Assembly (NCBI GenBank): GCA_020284085.1 | Contig: JACEVL010005024.1 | Coordinates: 558,001 to 622,000 of the forward strand | From: Aporrectodea caliginosa | Taxonomy: Eukaryota; Annelida; Clitellata; Crassiclitellata; Lumbricidae | Length of the DNA: 64,000 bases | Reading direction: 5' to 3' | In this document: positions 1-11,600 of the stretch, in pieces | Layout: each line of letters begins with the position of its first letter | Position numbering within the stretch: position 1 is the stretch's first letter | The notes under the pieces: generated by a model | Databases searched by the model: none | Told to the model about the DNA's origin: nothing | What the model saw: the letters and a program-made list of their open reading frames with translations, nothing else | Translations under genes and position numbers: made by a program

Positions 1-1747
1 CCCAGAATTAGACGTGAAATATTAGTGCCTGACTTGCCACAGTAATTTTGTTACGATACTAATTGGCTGAGCCAGCATGATCTTAATGACTTTACAAAAA
101 CATTTCATGACTAAAGGCTGTGGCAGAGTTTTACACTTAGACTTAGCAGAGGTGACAAACTTTTCTGGTTGTTAGCAGAAATGTCAGTAATATAGCTCAT
201 GCTCTAGTGCTCTACAATACACACAAAATCTTTTGCTTTTCTCATTATAATATTTCAATTACTATTATGATAACAAAATATCGTTTTATGCCTACAATCT
301 GTACATGTAATTATGCTCGGCCAAAGCATTCAAAATTAATGTCCAATTAAATGTTTTATAATTTTTACCAGAAATAAAAATTCTCAAATTTTACTGCGAT
401 TGTTCAGTGAATCAGATTATGATCAACATTGCTAATCGGAAGAACTCTATCAGTAAAATGGGGAAATAGATGATTTATTTAACGCATTGAAAATTCTTGG
501 CACAAGGCAATGTAGAATTGGTTGGCTTTCACAGATGATTATAAAATTATGTAACATTGACCATCATTTCAGTATGTCACATAAAATGCAAATGGATCAT
601 GCTTTTAGTATATTATGTCAAACAAAAAGTACACATACATGTACGTACTGTAATGAACTAAATTTTGTTTAAATCTTAAACCGAAGCAGCACCTGGATTT
701 GCTTGTTAACAGATACTCCATTTGAATTTGCATTCTTGGATTGTATTTAGAATTAAAATTGGAATCAAATTACACAGCAGTTGAAAACCACTGCAAAGCT
801 CTGAATCATGACTTGCGTTTAAAATAGATCTAAAAGAAGTGATTTGAAGAATGAAAATGCTTCTCGAGCTCTTTCTGAAAGTTCAGTGTGAATTGTCCGC
901 AGAAGATCGCTTCAGAAAGGCAGTCAAATGACGTAGCATTATGTGCCTGAATCATTAGGGATTTAGGTGAATGGTATAACTCCGGCATGAAGAGCAGAAG
1001 ATCAGCATGGACGTGGGATCGATTCCCGCTACCCTCCCAAAAGTCACTGAGAAATATTTTCATGAATCATCCACCTAGTTTATTGCATGGTATTTTCATC
1101 AATCATCCAAATTCTATTTCATTACCAACGGAAAGTACGGGGTTGAAAACATAACATGGTATTAATTTAGCACCGTAAACTACTGTTTTACCTTAGTCCA
1201 TACTAGTTTTCAGGATTCGAACGCTTGGTAGAATATTGCTTACAGGAATTCGGTCAATTTTGCATTTTCAACACTTTCCACTGTTTCCAGGAATTGGGCT
1301 TCGGGTAGACCGATCCATCTGAGACAACTGCTTAAGCCCGAAAATAACGGATGGACTTGTGAACGAAACTGAACCTCTATACGAACAGAGTGCTGTGTAT
1401 ACTGTATATTTTACATGTTTCTTACCTAACAAATCCAGATGTCGTTCCTCGTTTTTCTCTAATTTTTTGTTTGCAGTGTCTACATACTGCAGACCACTTA
1501 TTTTCGCCCACGTTACACTCAAACTCGCTATAAGCGAATTTAACAACGTCTGGTTGTTTCACCATGTTATTATCCTGTTCAATAGCATAACTCTGCAGCC
1601 ACTAATTAAAATTAATTAACTCTGTGGAAATAAATGAAATATTTACGCCTTTCGACTAATTTCAACCGAACGACGTCTCAATAAAACATAGATATATGTA
1701 TGACATACCCAAACATACAACCATAGAGATGTACAATATATAAATAT
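1..1747. other. AT-rich non-coding stretch, no gene seen
   Basis: No coding exon, RNA gene or clear transposon terminus is visible. Reading frames are short, in random positions and without recognisable motifs. It is probably intergenic sequence downstream of slu7, whose 3' end faces this side. Confidence 0.5.
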
Positions 1748-1749
1748 AT

Positions 1750-2151
1750 CACTAGAGCCCGCATCCGCCATCTTTGTTGAGGCTGTGACCCCGAGTCAGC
1801 GCAACGGCCTTGACCCTGTGACCTCTCAAAATGGCGAAACGATCGAAGTTAAATTGTGTAGTGTGTGGATGTTGCAACTTATTAAAGCCAGAAAACAAGG
1901 CCGCTGGAATATTATTTAATCGATAAGTTGTTATTTTGTGTCTGTTGTATTTTTTGCAAGGCGTAAGCTTCGAAAAGAAATTAAAGTCTCGCTTAAGCTT
2001 GACTGCGTTCATGAATTTCAACCAATCAAAACGCGTCATTTCAAAATAAATTAACTGCGGAGCTCTCTTTAAGGTGTTATTATATCTATGGTTGTGGGCT
2101 TTTTGGCTTCAAAAATTAGCCAAGGGATTATACGTCATACGGGCTCTAGTG
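1750..2151. mobile_element. Small TIR DNA transposon with a THAP-like fragment
   Basis: The stretch begins CACTAGAGCCCG and ends with the inverted copy CGGGCTCTAGTG, giving 12-bp perfect terminal inverted repeats. AT lies on both sides (1748-1749 and 2152-2153), compatible with a 2-bp target duplication. Inside, a plus-strand frame from the ATG at 1831 runs about 31 codons to a stop. It begins MAKRSKLNCVVCGCCN, a Cys-x2-Cys start like a THAP zinc finger, a domain carried by P, Kolobok and ISL2EU transposases. I infer a non-autonomous relic with the N-terminus of a THAP-type transposase. The superfamily is uncertain. Confidence 0.55.
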
Positions 2152-2659
2152 ATGATAATAATATCTCATTGCATACAACCAAAGACTCGTAGAACTATCT
2201 ATGGTCCTTGCGAAAGCTCTTAAGTCCATGTATCTCAACGCCGGTTTAAGAATGTAGGCCTATATAATTTATATATTCGTTTATTGAGAAAAACAATCTG
2301 ACAAAAACGCATAAATGCTAACATGAGTGATAATGGATAATTAAAGTTCATTAGAAGATCTTAGAATAAACTAGTAAATATTTTTATATAATGATCTGGG
2401 AATAAATTGAGAGTTGTCCTTGGGTGGGAGAGTATGGTTGTGTGCTCTAGGTCTTAATTGGTGAGAGGAGAGAGGTCGGAGTGGAGGTAGGAGTTGGTGA
2501 AGTACATGCCTGGGGTTAATATCGAGAAAAGGAGTTTCGCATCTGCTATTTTGTCCAGTTCAGAGACTGTTGGAAAGGATTGCTCTAGGTAACCTACGCG
2601 TTTGGCTCTGTTGTGGTGTACATGTAACATTCACAGGATACATGTACATGTATTGAACT

Positions 2660-3060
2660 TTGAAGTATTATTATTGTATCGCATCTGAGAATTTATAAAG
2701 CTCTTTCTACAGTGCAAGCTATTCAGGGATGCTATCAGCGTGACAACCCTGAGGGAATAGGAAGGACTTAAGACAGTGAAAGGATGAAGAAGAGACCTCA
2801 GCCTGTAGCTTGCTACAGATAGATGGGGAAGGTCATACAATAGGGAAGCATACCCTAGGAAGCCCAGATAGCAGTGAATTGCAAGTCAATATGAGAGCAG
2901 ATGAAGGCATGGATAACTGTAGTGAACACAGAGGAAGAAATAGATCTTCTGATGGCTCTGAGGTGCCTCAAGTGATAGCAGCAAGAGCAGGTCGAGCGAG
3001 AAAGGTGCTCACAGAACGACAAAGTGCTGACACTGGATGAAAAGATAAATCCAGGGAACA
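2660..3060 (-). mobile_element. CR1/L2-like LINE 3' fragment
   Basis: This resembles two other minus-strand stretches at 24914-25580 and 27577-27810. They share the block 'gagaattTATAAAGC...', a 'tattcag..tgct' segment and a purine-rich tail read in the same orientation. The opposite strand of the better copy at 25 kb encodes the C-terminus of a LINE reverse transcriptase protein. The fragment here is decayed, with no long frame. Confidence 0.5.
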
Positions 3061-3293
3061 CTTATGTTAGAAGTGAAAAGTCAAGTTTGAGAAGCTGCTG
3101 TTATAGTTCCAAACCAGATCTTTGCGTAATTTAGACTAAGATGGTTTGAAGCCATCCAAACAAGACGGCAATTCCTACACTGTTGCTCCAAACAAGCTAA
3201 CACCACTCACAAATACACAATAATCCATTGTCAGACATCGACCAAAAAGTCCAACATTCATATCCAACATAAATACAGTAAGGAGTTCTTAGC

Positions 3294-3557
3294 GTGGAAC
3301 AGTCTTTCTCTGCAGCTCTCACAGGTGATAATTTTTTGACAACTTTGTCATCAAAGCCTGGAAATTCTAATGTCAAGTGTAAAGGTTGCTTCAAAACATT
3401 ATCATCTGAATCTCCAGACAAAAAGAAACGGATGATCGAAGATATTAGACTACAGTACCAACTGAAAAGACAGGCAGAAAATAGTCATCGTCCATCATTT
3501 CATAGTCCATCCAGACACAGCACTCAACCCGACCGATATCCAAACCTGGCCAACTAG
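3294..3557 (+). CDS. Orphan 87-codon reading frame, possible terminal exon
   Basis: I do not recognise this protein. The frame is open for 87 codons and ends in TAG. It is not low in complexity: it has a Cys-Lys-Gly-Cys pair near residues 29-32, then a charged region with KKKRMIEDIRLQYQLKRQ and a Ser/His/Arg-rich tail. Possible acceptors (cag) lie just before and within its first codons, so it could be a last exon of an unknown plus-strand gene or a transposon remnant. No neighbouring exon was found. A chance frame is the main alternative. Confidence 0.2.
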   Translation: MEQSFSAALTGDNFLTTLSSKPGNSNVKCKGCFKTLSSESPDKKKRMIEDIRLQYQLKRQAENSHRPSFHSPSRHSTQPDRYPNLAN

Positions 3558-4030
3558 GAATTGGCTTAAATTGTAACCACATGTTGCAAGAGATATTAGA
3601 TGGAAAGTCCAACATTTTCCTACATTGTTTAAAGTACTTTGCGCGATATTGAGAATTTATGACTTTACCCTCAGACAGCATTTTGCGAAAACTTTGTGAT
3701 GTCAAATATTTGATATAAACTTAGATCTTAGTAATGCTTGGCCAAATTGGATCAAATTTTATAGGCTGTACAGTTTCTTGTGCAAATGACAAAACATAAT
3801 TATTACTATTGTGTGTTTTGTAATTTCAGCCATATCAATTATCAAAGGTTCCTTCAAATTGAGGCAATTATAATTCAGGCAATACTATTCAGTAATCAAT
3901 ATCTCCATATTACAATTCACTCTGAATCCACATGTTATGCATGTACTGTCATTTGACTGGCAAACAGTAGACAAACATATAATGTACAGCTGATATTAAC
4001 ATTTTGTTATCACAGAAAGAGTGAATTTAT

Positions 4031-4060
4031 CCCCCCCCCAAATATATATATATATATATA
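4031..4060. repeat. Poly-C run and (TA)n microsatellite
   Basis: A run of nine C is followed by about ten TA dinucleotides, directly beside the left target duplication of the hAT-like element that begins at 4068. Confidence 0.85.
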
Positions 4061-4067
4061 ATGTTGA

Positions 4068-4991
4068 CAGGGATGGGCAGTAATTTAATTGGTGTAATTG
4101 AAATTACGTAATTTGAATTACAATTGTAATTGGTAATTTGTAATTTGTTGTTGTGGATCAATGTAATTTGTAATTTGTAATTGAATTACATTTTTTCATG
4201 TAATTTGTAATTTCAAATTACATCCGTAAAATCAAATTACTTTGAAAAACTAGAACCAGAGACTCCACAACCAGACCAGTTTTGAAAGCATCTTTTCGAT
4301 CCTTATCTTGATCACCTTCACTATAGTACTTCTGGAATGAAAAATAGCAACACTGAACTCTGAATGCTTTAACAAAATTGGAGCCATTGTCAGAAGTAGT
4401 AGCAACAATTTTGTCATGTGTCAGACTGATAGATGAGCTGCGCTACTCCATCACACGTGTGTGATCCAACAAAACGTCTGCATGCTAAGGCAACTGAGCG
4501 TCACTCAAATGCACATGCATCGATCCAGTGACATGTTACTCCAATGTAGGCCTAACTTCTGTGTTTAGTAGACCAGACATCTGCAATTAAAGATATTATT
4601 TATACAATTTAATTCTGCACTTTCTTCATCTGCGCTGGTACGCAAACTCATTATAGTTTTGCAAGCATATGATTGTAAGGTCAAACAGATGCCAATTATC
4701 GGATAACCTCTTCGAACAGTTGCTACTTCTTAGAGAATATTAAATAAACAGTTTCAAAAACTCCAATATAAATGAACAGTGGAAATAAAGCATGTGTTTC
4801 CTGACTGAATTTCTTGATCCCAACTATTCATGTAATTTGTAATTTGATGTAATTGAAATTACGTAATTTGTAATTTGTAATTTCCCAAAAATTTATAAAG
4901 TAATTTGTAATTTGTAATTCAATTACATTTTCCCAAGTAATTTGTAATTTGTAATTCAATTACATTTCACTGTGTAATTTGCCCATCCCTG
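4068..4991. mobile_element. hAT-like element, family A (TAATTTG subterminal repeats), 924 bp
   Basis: Termini are CAGGGATGGGCA at the left and TGCCCATCCCTG (with one spacer change) at the right. The 8-bp sequence AATGTTGA lies on both sides (4060-4067 and 4992-4999). CAG ends with an 8-bp target duplication define the hAT superfamily. Both ends are packed with iterations of the word GTAATTTGTAATTTG in both orientations (4080-4250 and 4830-4980). The unique centre (about 4250-4830) holds no open frame, so the element is non-autonomous. Confidence 0.85.
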
Positions 4992-5449
4992 AATGTTGAT
5001 AATATACATGATATATATATACTTGTATAGTAGTATTAGCAGAATTATGACCAAAGATTCCAACAGACTGGTAAACTTGTTACGATCCCATTACTCCTAA
5101 ATTATCTCCGATTGCCCCACCGATATTCTTGCTTTAACCAAAACCTGGCTCAGCTTTCTAACACTACTTGCATATTGTTGATATAATACCTCCATCATTT
5201 ACACTCCGCAGTGAAAAAACAGGACACTACCGACAATGTTTTCTGCACACAAGTGGCAACTATGGAGATACGCTGCGCTAATTCCCTCAAACCGGGTGTT
5301 ATATGCAAGTGGTCCTCAACTCATGACCAGTCTATACAGTACCGTAGAAGTGGTTACTCCAAAACCTCTGTAGAGCTGCATCACCACATCATTCATATTA
5401 TCAACTCTTTCAGTTGGTTAAATATATCCAAAGGATAGAAACATAGTCA

Positions 5450-5455
5450 TTTAAT
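5450..5455 (-). terminator. Candidate poly(A) signal of slu7
   Basis: ATTAAA on the minus strand lies about 240 bp downstream of the slu7 stop codon at 5694-5696. The only other nearby hexamer is an AATAAA that overlaps the stop codon itself (5693-5698), which is too early to be the sole signal unless the 3' UTR is extremely short. Confidence 0.35.
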
Positions 5456-5693
5456 TTTCTTGTGCACTGCAACTGTCTTTAAACTGAAAGTCCTCTTCTT
5501 TCCAACATGATCCATTCTATCCATTCTGCAATCCTCTTTGTTTCATCCAGCGTTAATACAAAGTGATAGCAATTTACCGAGTACACAGGCCAAGTACTAC
5601 CAGAACATCTGATATTATATGCTATGCACAGTTTCTCTGCAGTACAGTAATTTCAGGGTATTCGAAGGCAATGTTGTCTGTCTCCAGTTGTCT

Positions 5694-8600
5694 TTATTTT
5701 CCCATCCATTTGGCCATTGGATCCTCGTCACGCATTCTCTTTCGTTTAAACGCCTCGATGTCCTCCTCTGAGGGACCTTTTCCATCATACATCACATTGT
5801 ATGGACGCTTTCTCTCATCCATTTGCAACTGCTTTTCCACTTCCTTCAGTCGCTTTTCTTCTCTTAGCATTGCCTGAATCAAAAGCACATAATGCAAATT
5901 ATTTACTCTTTTGTTAAAGGAATTTAAAAAAATCAACATAATAACAGTCTAAAAACAAATTCGATATACAGATATTTAAACATATATATCACCGACTTAC
6001 TTAGGATAATTTCAAGAGTACCATTTCTGCTCCTCCTTGATATATTAAGCTTTAAGCAAACGAGCTTTTTCAGTATCTGGACCTACTTTTTGGAACTCTC
6101 TTCCTGTGTCTGTACGCTGTGCTCAGTCGCTTGGGTCATTTCGTTCTCGGCTGAAAACTTACCTCTTTCAAATTGCTTATCCACCGTAGGCTGTCTCTCT
6201 GTCTCTTACGGACTGATCTTTTGGATGTTGACCTGATTACGGCTTGGTTTGGTGTGCCATCGGTTGATGCCTTGTGCATTAGACACCGGCGCAATAGAAG
6301 TTGCTAATTACATTACATTAAGCTTTAGACTGGCTGCCAAGTAATCTAATCATATTTGCAAACTTTTATAGTGCCATCAACAAAAGGCATTTATCAATGC
6401 TTCTAAGAAAACCTGCATTCCAAAATAATGATCCTTTGGAAAAAAAACACGCCAAAATCAACACGACAAAGTAACAATTAATGAACTACCACAGACAAAA
6501 ACTCCATTCTATCTGTTTTCAGGTCACTTGGCTGCAACAGAAAACTGGGAATTTGTTAACAGGAAAAATCATTTACATTTCAGTCACAGGAAATTCAGAC
6601 CAGGAAAAGCCCAGAGCAGAATACAACTGGCTACCTCTTTCAACTTCTTGTCCGGTGAATCATCGTCATCTGAAGATGAATCGGCAGATTCAGAAGAGGA
6701 TGGCTTTGAGGATGCAGAAGATGAGGAGCTGCTGGTGCGTCGTTTGTTTGACTTCCTCTTCTTAGTCTTCTTTTCTCTGCGTTTCCTCCGTTTCTTATCA
6801 TCTCGCTTCTGTTTCTTCTCAGTAGCCTGAAGCTTCTCAAGATGTTGCTGTAAACCAAACAACAGCCTTACACACCTCAATCAAATCCTATGGTCCATAC
6901 TATCATATTCAACTAGACATATTAATGAATTATACTGTGAAGCACATAAGCAACACTCAAATGTGACAAATTAGTTGAGTCAAACACACCATAACTAATT
7001 AAACCACAAGATGCTCAAGCTATAATGCACATGACACTGCCCCCACACAGACACGGGCAGATGCTGTACTTCATCGGAGTGTAGAAAGAAGCCCAGGTGT
7101 GCCAGGATAAATACAGGGGCTCCCTGGCATAGCCCCTTCCCTTTAAACTCCGATGGGAGGGGGTCGCATCATATGTTGCCCCTATTTCTGCCAGTTTGTC
7201 AGCAAGAGGAGCCACATGTACGTTGTGGGGTCGGTTGTGACAGTAACCTTGTTTAGACAAGCTGTTTGTGGATCATAGTCATGATTAGAATCAACCTTAG
7301 AATGGGCTTTGAAGGCCAAGGTCCATGGAGTGGAGAGGGTTTATTGGAATTGCACAGTTCAGAGCTGACAGGAGAATCTGGATTAGTCTTTGAGAGTTGG
7401 ACAGTGGAATTTACAAAGAGCAGTTGACATCCATAGTTGAGTCGAAATACTCAGTGTGCCCAAAGGTGAGTACACGAAAGGATGTGCCAATAAGTTCTAG
7501 GTAAATGGCAGATCGGCACCGAAGTATAGCTGAGCCCTACATACTAAATAAAGATACTTAGTCTTGGCAACATCAAACCAATAATCTTTCATCCAACATT
7601 CTACATTCATCATTCTATAGTTTTGCATAGCAAAAAATGCTTCATAGATAGCTTCAACTATCATAACAGGCCAGAATATAGCCTTAGTTAGCATGACATC
7701 TAAGCATTTAAGACATAAATTTGGCCACATCTTATATAAGAGACAAACGGACATTGAAAGGACACCAGTCCCAGTTAACATCAATTGGCAGAGAAAAAAG
7801 GGTCATAAGAAGGTGTCCAATCTGGGGTTTAAGTAGAAATTCTTTCAGAGAATCAGGGGCCTTGGGATGTTAACTGGCTCTGTTCAATGGATTACGACGC
7901 CTTTGGTTCTGTTTAGAAATCAGTTCATTCCCTGTGCATTATACTAAGCAAGACGAATGAAAAAACTCACATGAAGAAGCGATTTTGGTTGATCAGACGT
8001 TGGTGGTGCAGTTGTCGCATCTTCACCTTGTACCTAAAATGTTTAAAACAGTGGAAAGTTCACAGACTGTCACTGGCCTACTGCAGGGATGTCCTACAAC
8101 CAACAGGTCAGCTGCTGAAGAACCTCATGCCCACAGACTTAGTGGCTGAGGGATGCCCAGTAGTAGTGTCAAGTCCAGGAAATCTGAACATATTGTCAAC
8201 TAGCAGTTCTGGATCGGAATCCATAAGCCGGGCTCTTCTTGTCTGTGGGAGTTCACCAGTGCTTTTGTTCTGACTGACTAACATCATTTAGTTTGGCCCA
8301 AGCAGCACTTTCGTAAGGTACTTAAAAGGTACTTTACATGTCACAAGCTGCGGATTTTAATGATCAATTAATCGATAAAAATCATAATAAATTAATTTCG
8401 GCTTCTTCGATTAATTTTTTATTTATTTTGTGGTGTTGAGTGGCCCATTTCTGGAGTAAACAATATGAAGAACAATGATAAAGTGGAAAGTTTGAGTGGA
8501 AAATTAAATGATCATTTTGCATTTAAGGCAGGCCTAAATGCTGATGGAAAAGTCAAAGATGGTGACAAAATTAACTCTTCATTGCAATAAACAGTTCGCT

Positions 8601-11600
8601 TACCATGGTTCAAACACATCGCTGACATATCAACTTCAGCATGTGAACTGATTGAAGTTTTTTCTGGCAAGAAAGTATTAACTGACTCAGTGACTATATT
8701 TTTAAGAGTTTCACGCTTTACATAGCAGATACCAAATTAATTGAATTTAATCAATAAAGTTAAATTTGTGAGATTAATTGATTAATTTTTTAAATCAGTA
8801 CCAGCCCTAAGTTATATACATACACAAAATGTATGATAAGGTTAAACAAGAGCTCATATTGGAAGCTGAGCTGTACTGCCCAACAGTTGAAGCGTGGCTA
8901 AAGTTAAGTTACCTCATCGTCTTTATCTTTATCTTCTTCCTGGCTGGCTTCTGCCTCATCTTCTGTATCCTGTTGCTGCACCAACTGTTAAAAGAAATTT
9001 AACAAAGCAAAATATAGAATAAACACCTAACATATCTGGATAAGAGACAACATTTACTTTTTCGTCTGTGAAAAATGCAACAAATACCGTAGCATGAAAA
9101 AAACTGCAAATCAGACATCTGGATAATTTCAAAGCAAGGTAAGTTGACTGTTGCACTAGCATGCCTCCTATCTGCGGTATCATAAGGCATATTAATGTAC
9201 CTTATATGATACCTTATATCACCAAAATCATTTTTTGTTTTCTTATTTACAGTAGTTAAAGTTCTTACCTGTGGCATAGTTATTGTTCCAAGACAATAGG
9301 AACCTCGTATAAGGGACTTGCAGCACTTGTATCCCCAACGACCATCGGACCAAAATGATCCCCAGATAGCCTGTCAAAAATAAATTCCAAATACAACTTA
9401 CAATCACATAGATATACATATTTGCATACACACTTTCTATGCATTTGTTGAGCTGAGTCTCAGTTTTGAATGGCTGAAAATTAACAACTTCACGAATGGC
9501 CATTTACTGTCTGACTTGGATGTTTGTATGCAACAGGAAAACTATGGATTTGGTGATGCAATGGCCAACCCGAATCTTCACAGCAACTTCGACTATCCAC
9601 TAAGGAGGGCTTTTGATGACCATGGTATTGGCTACTGCATCTACTACTAATCTGATGGCATGTGAGGGAAGTCATATACATGCTCTACCAAGAGCCCAGG
9701 GCTTCCCAGTCAAAGAGCATAATTATGATCTGCAAACAGTAGTGAAATTGCATCATCATCTGCCCTTCTAAAGTGTTAGTAATTAATCAGAAGACAGAAC
9801 TTACAGTGTGATTCTTTTCGTAGACATCTTCTTCATAACATGACTTCACTTTGGCTTTCTCAATGCCCTTCAGCAGTGTGCCATGACGAGAATATTCTAC
9901 ATAATTTTCCTACAAAGAGGGTTTACACAATACATTTCTAGGTCACCGGAAAACCAATCAAAATCAGAATTTAATGCACATATACCTCTACACAGAAAAA
10001 TCACCCCTACAGAGAAAAACAGAAAGTGGAAGCAACTTCACCTGAAGTACAGTCAGTGTCACTTAAGTGCATACCTAGGGACTGCCTTGAACCTATGCAC
10101 TAAATCGACTTATGCACATAAGAGAAGTTCGCATGTACTGTGTAAATTTGCTTATTGTACTGGTATATTTAATAACAGAGACGGAACCTACATACAGTAC
10201 TAAAATGCCTTCACTAACCATTCAGCTATAGTAAATCTAAGCGTTAATTAGAAGTGCCAAATACAAGTGTCAAGTTACAGTCCTGAACAGTGTGCACAGT
10301 CTGGATTGTCGACCGGTAACAATGTCACGTCACCATCCGGAGTTGTTTGCCGTCCACGGGCGAACTGCATGTAGAACTGAATGTTCTAAGCTACCCGTGC
10401 AATTAAGTGGTGTTGATATACACTGAGCAAAGAATAAGTGGCATGTCGTTGACTATGGACATAAAAGAATTATGCACATATACGAAGTTGTCTCTCATTG
10501 AAATATCCTATATTAAAACAAGACCAGCCACCTGAATGCATAGGACACAGTTTATTTGTGGGTAATGTAATTGGAGCTGAATGAAATCAGATTCCAGTCT
10601 GGCTCCAATCTGCCTGAGGAAGAAAATAAGAATTGAAATGCCGAAACTCACTGTTTGTGCGAGAAGCAGTTGTTTCGGAGGACCGTCAAGATGCTCTTGG
10701 CCTCCATACTTTTCCAGGATGCTCGTCTTTACCGTCACCTCGTGTTCCTTGCTCCTCTTCTGAAATTCCTTCTCGGCAAACTCCAACTTAGTTGGGTCTG
10801 CCTGAACGTGGACGTCAGTGCCACGTTCATACGCCTCCCAGGCAAACACTACAAAAATCACAGTTTGGTTTTCATAATAATGTTCTCGATGGCCTTGGAA
10901 TTGGAATCCATGGAGTTAGATCCTCTGTGACTTCATGATTAGAATGAATACAATCAAATCCAGAAACTTCCATAGCGCCAAAATCACACTGGACAAGACA
11001 TCAATCGAAGGTCACAATCAAGCAACATTTCATGCCTTAATTACAATTCATTGTACAGAGCAACAAAGGCTTAGAACCCCATGACATCGCAGTACAAAGT
11101 ACCTTACTACGACCACAGATTGATGCTTGGCCTTCCTTTAGCTCTATCAGGCATGGCATTTCTCTAGATTATCTGGAATGCCCTTAATCAACACTTGATA
11201 AATTTTCCTCTGTTGCTGGTGTTGGGCTAGAAGTAGATATTTTGAAATGATACTGTATGTGTATTCTTTGAATGAATTAATGAATCAAAATAAACAATTC
11301 AACTAAGCATACATTTTAAAATCATTTATAAAAAAGCAACCTACAGCAAAACTTCGTTATATTATACTGTTGATCATGCTCAATGGACCATGATCAACAG
11401 TGGTCCAATAACTCTGATATATTTTCTAGTCCATAGTTCGATAAGAACTGAAGAAAATGCCTTTACAATAAGTGAAATTTTTATATATTCAATTTCAATA
11501 AAACAGAGTTACGCTTGTATATGTTTGCATTGCCTGTGGCCAGGCCATCCATCACCTGCTATTCGACATAACCAGAATTTTAAAATACCAAATTCAATAA

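Noticed and set aside
6528..6830. 100-codon plus-strand frame rich in Asp, Glu and Phe
   Set aside because: Antisense shadow of slu7 exon 13.
10045..10430. Possible pogo/Tigger-like element (CAGTCAGTGTCACTTAAGTG start)
   Set aside because: The supposed inverse end near 10415 matches only in patches and no clear TA duplication could be fixed.
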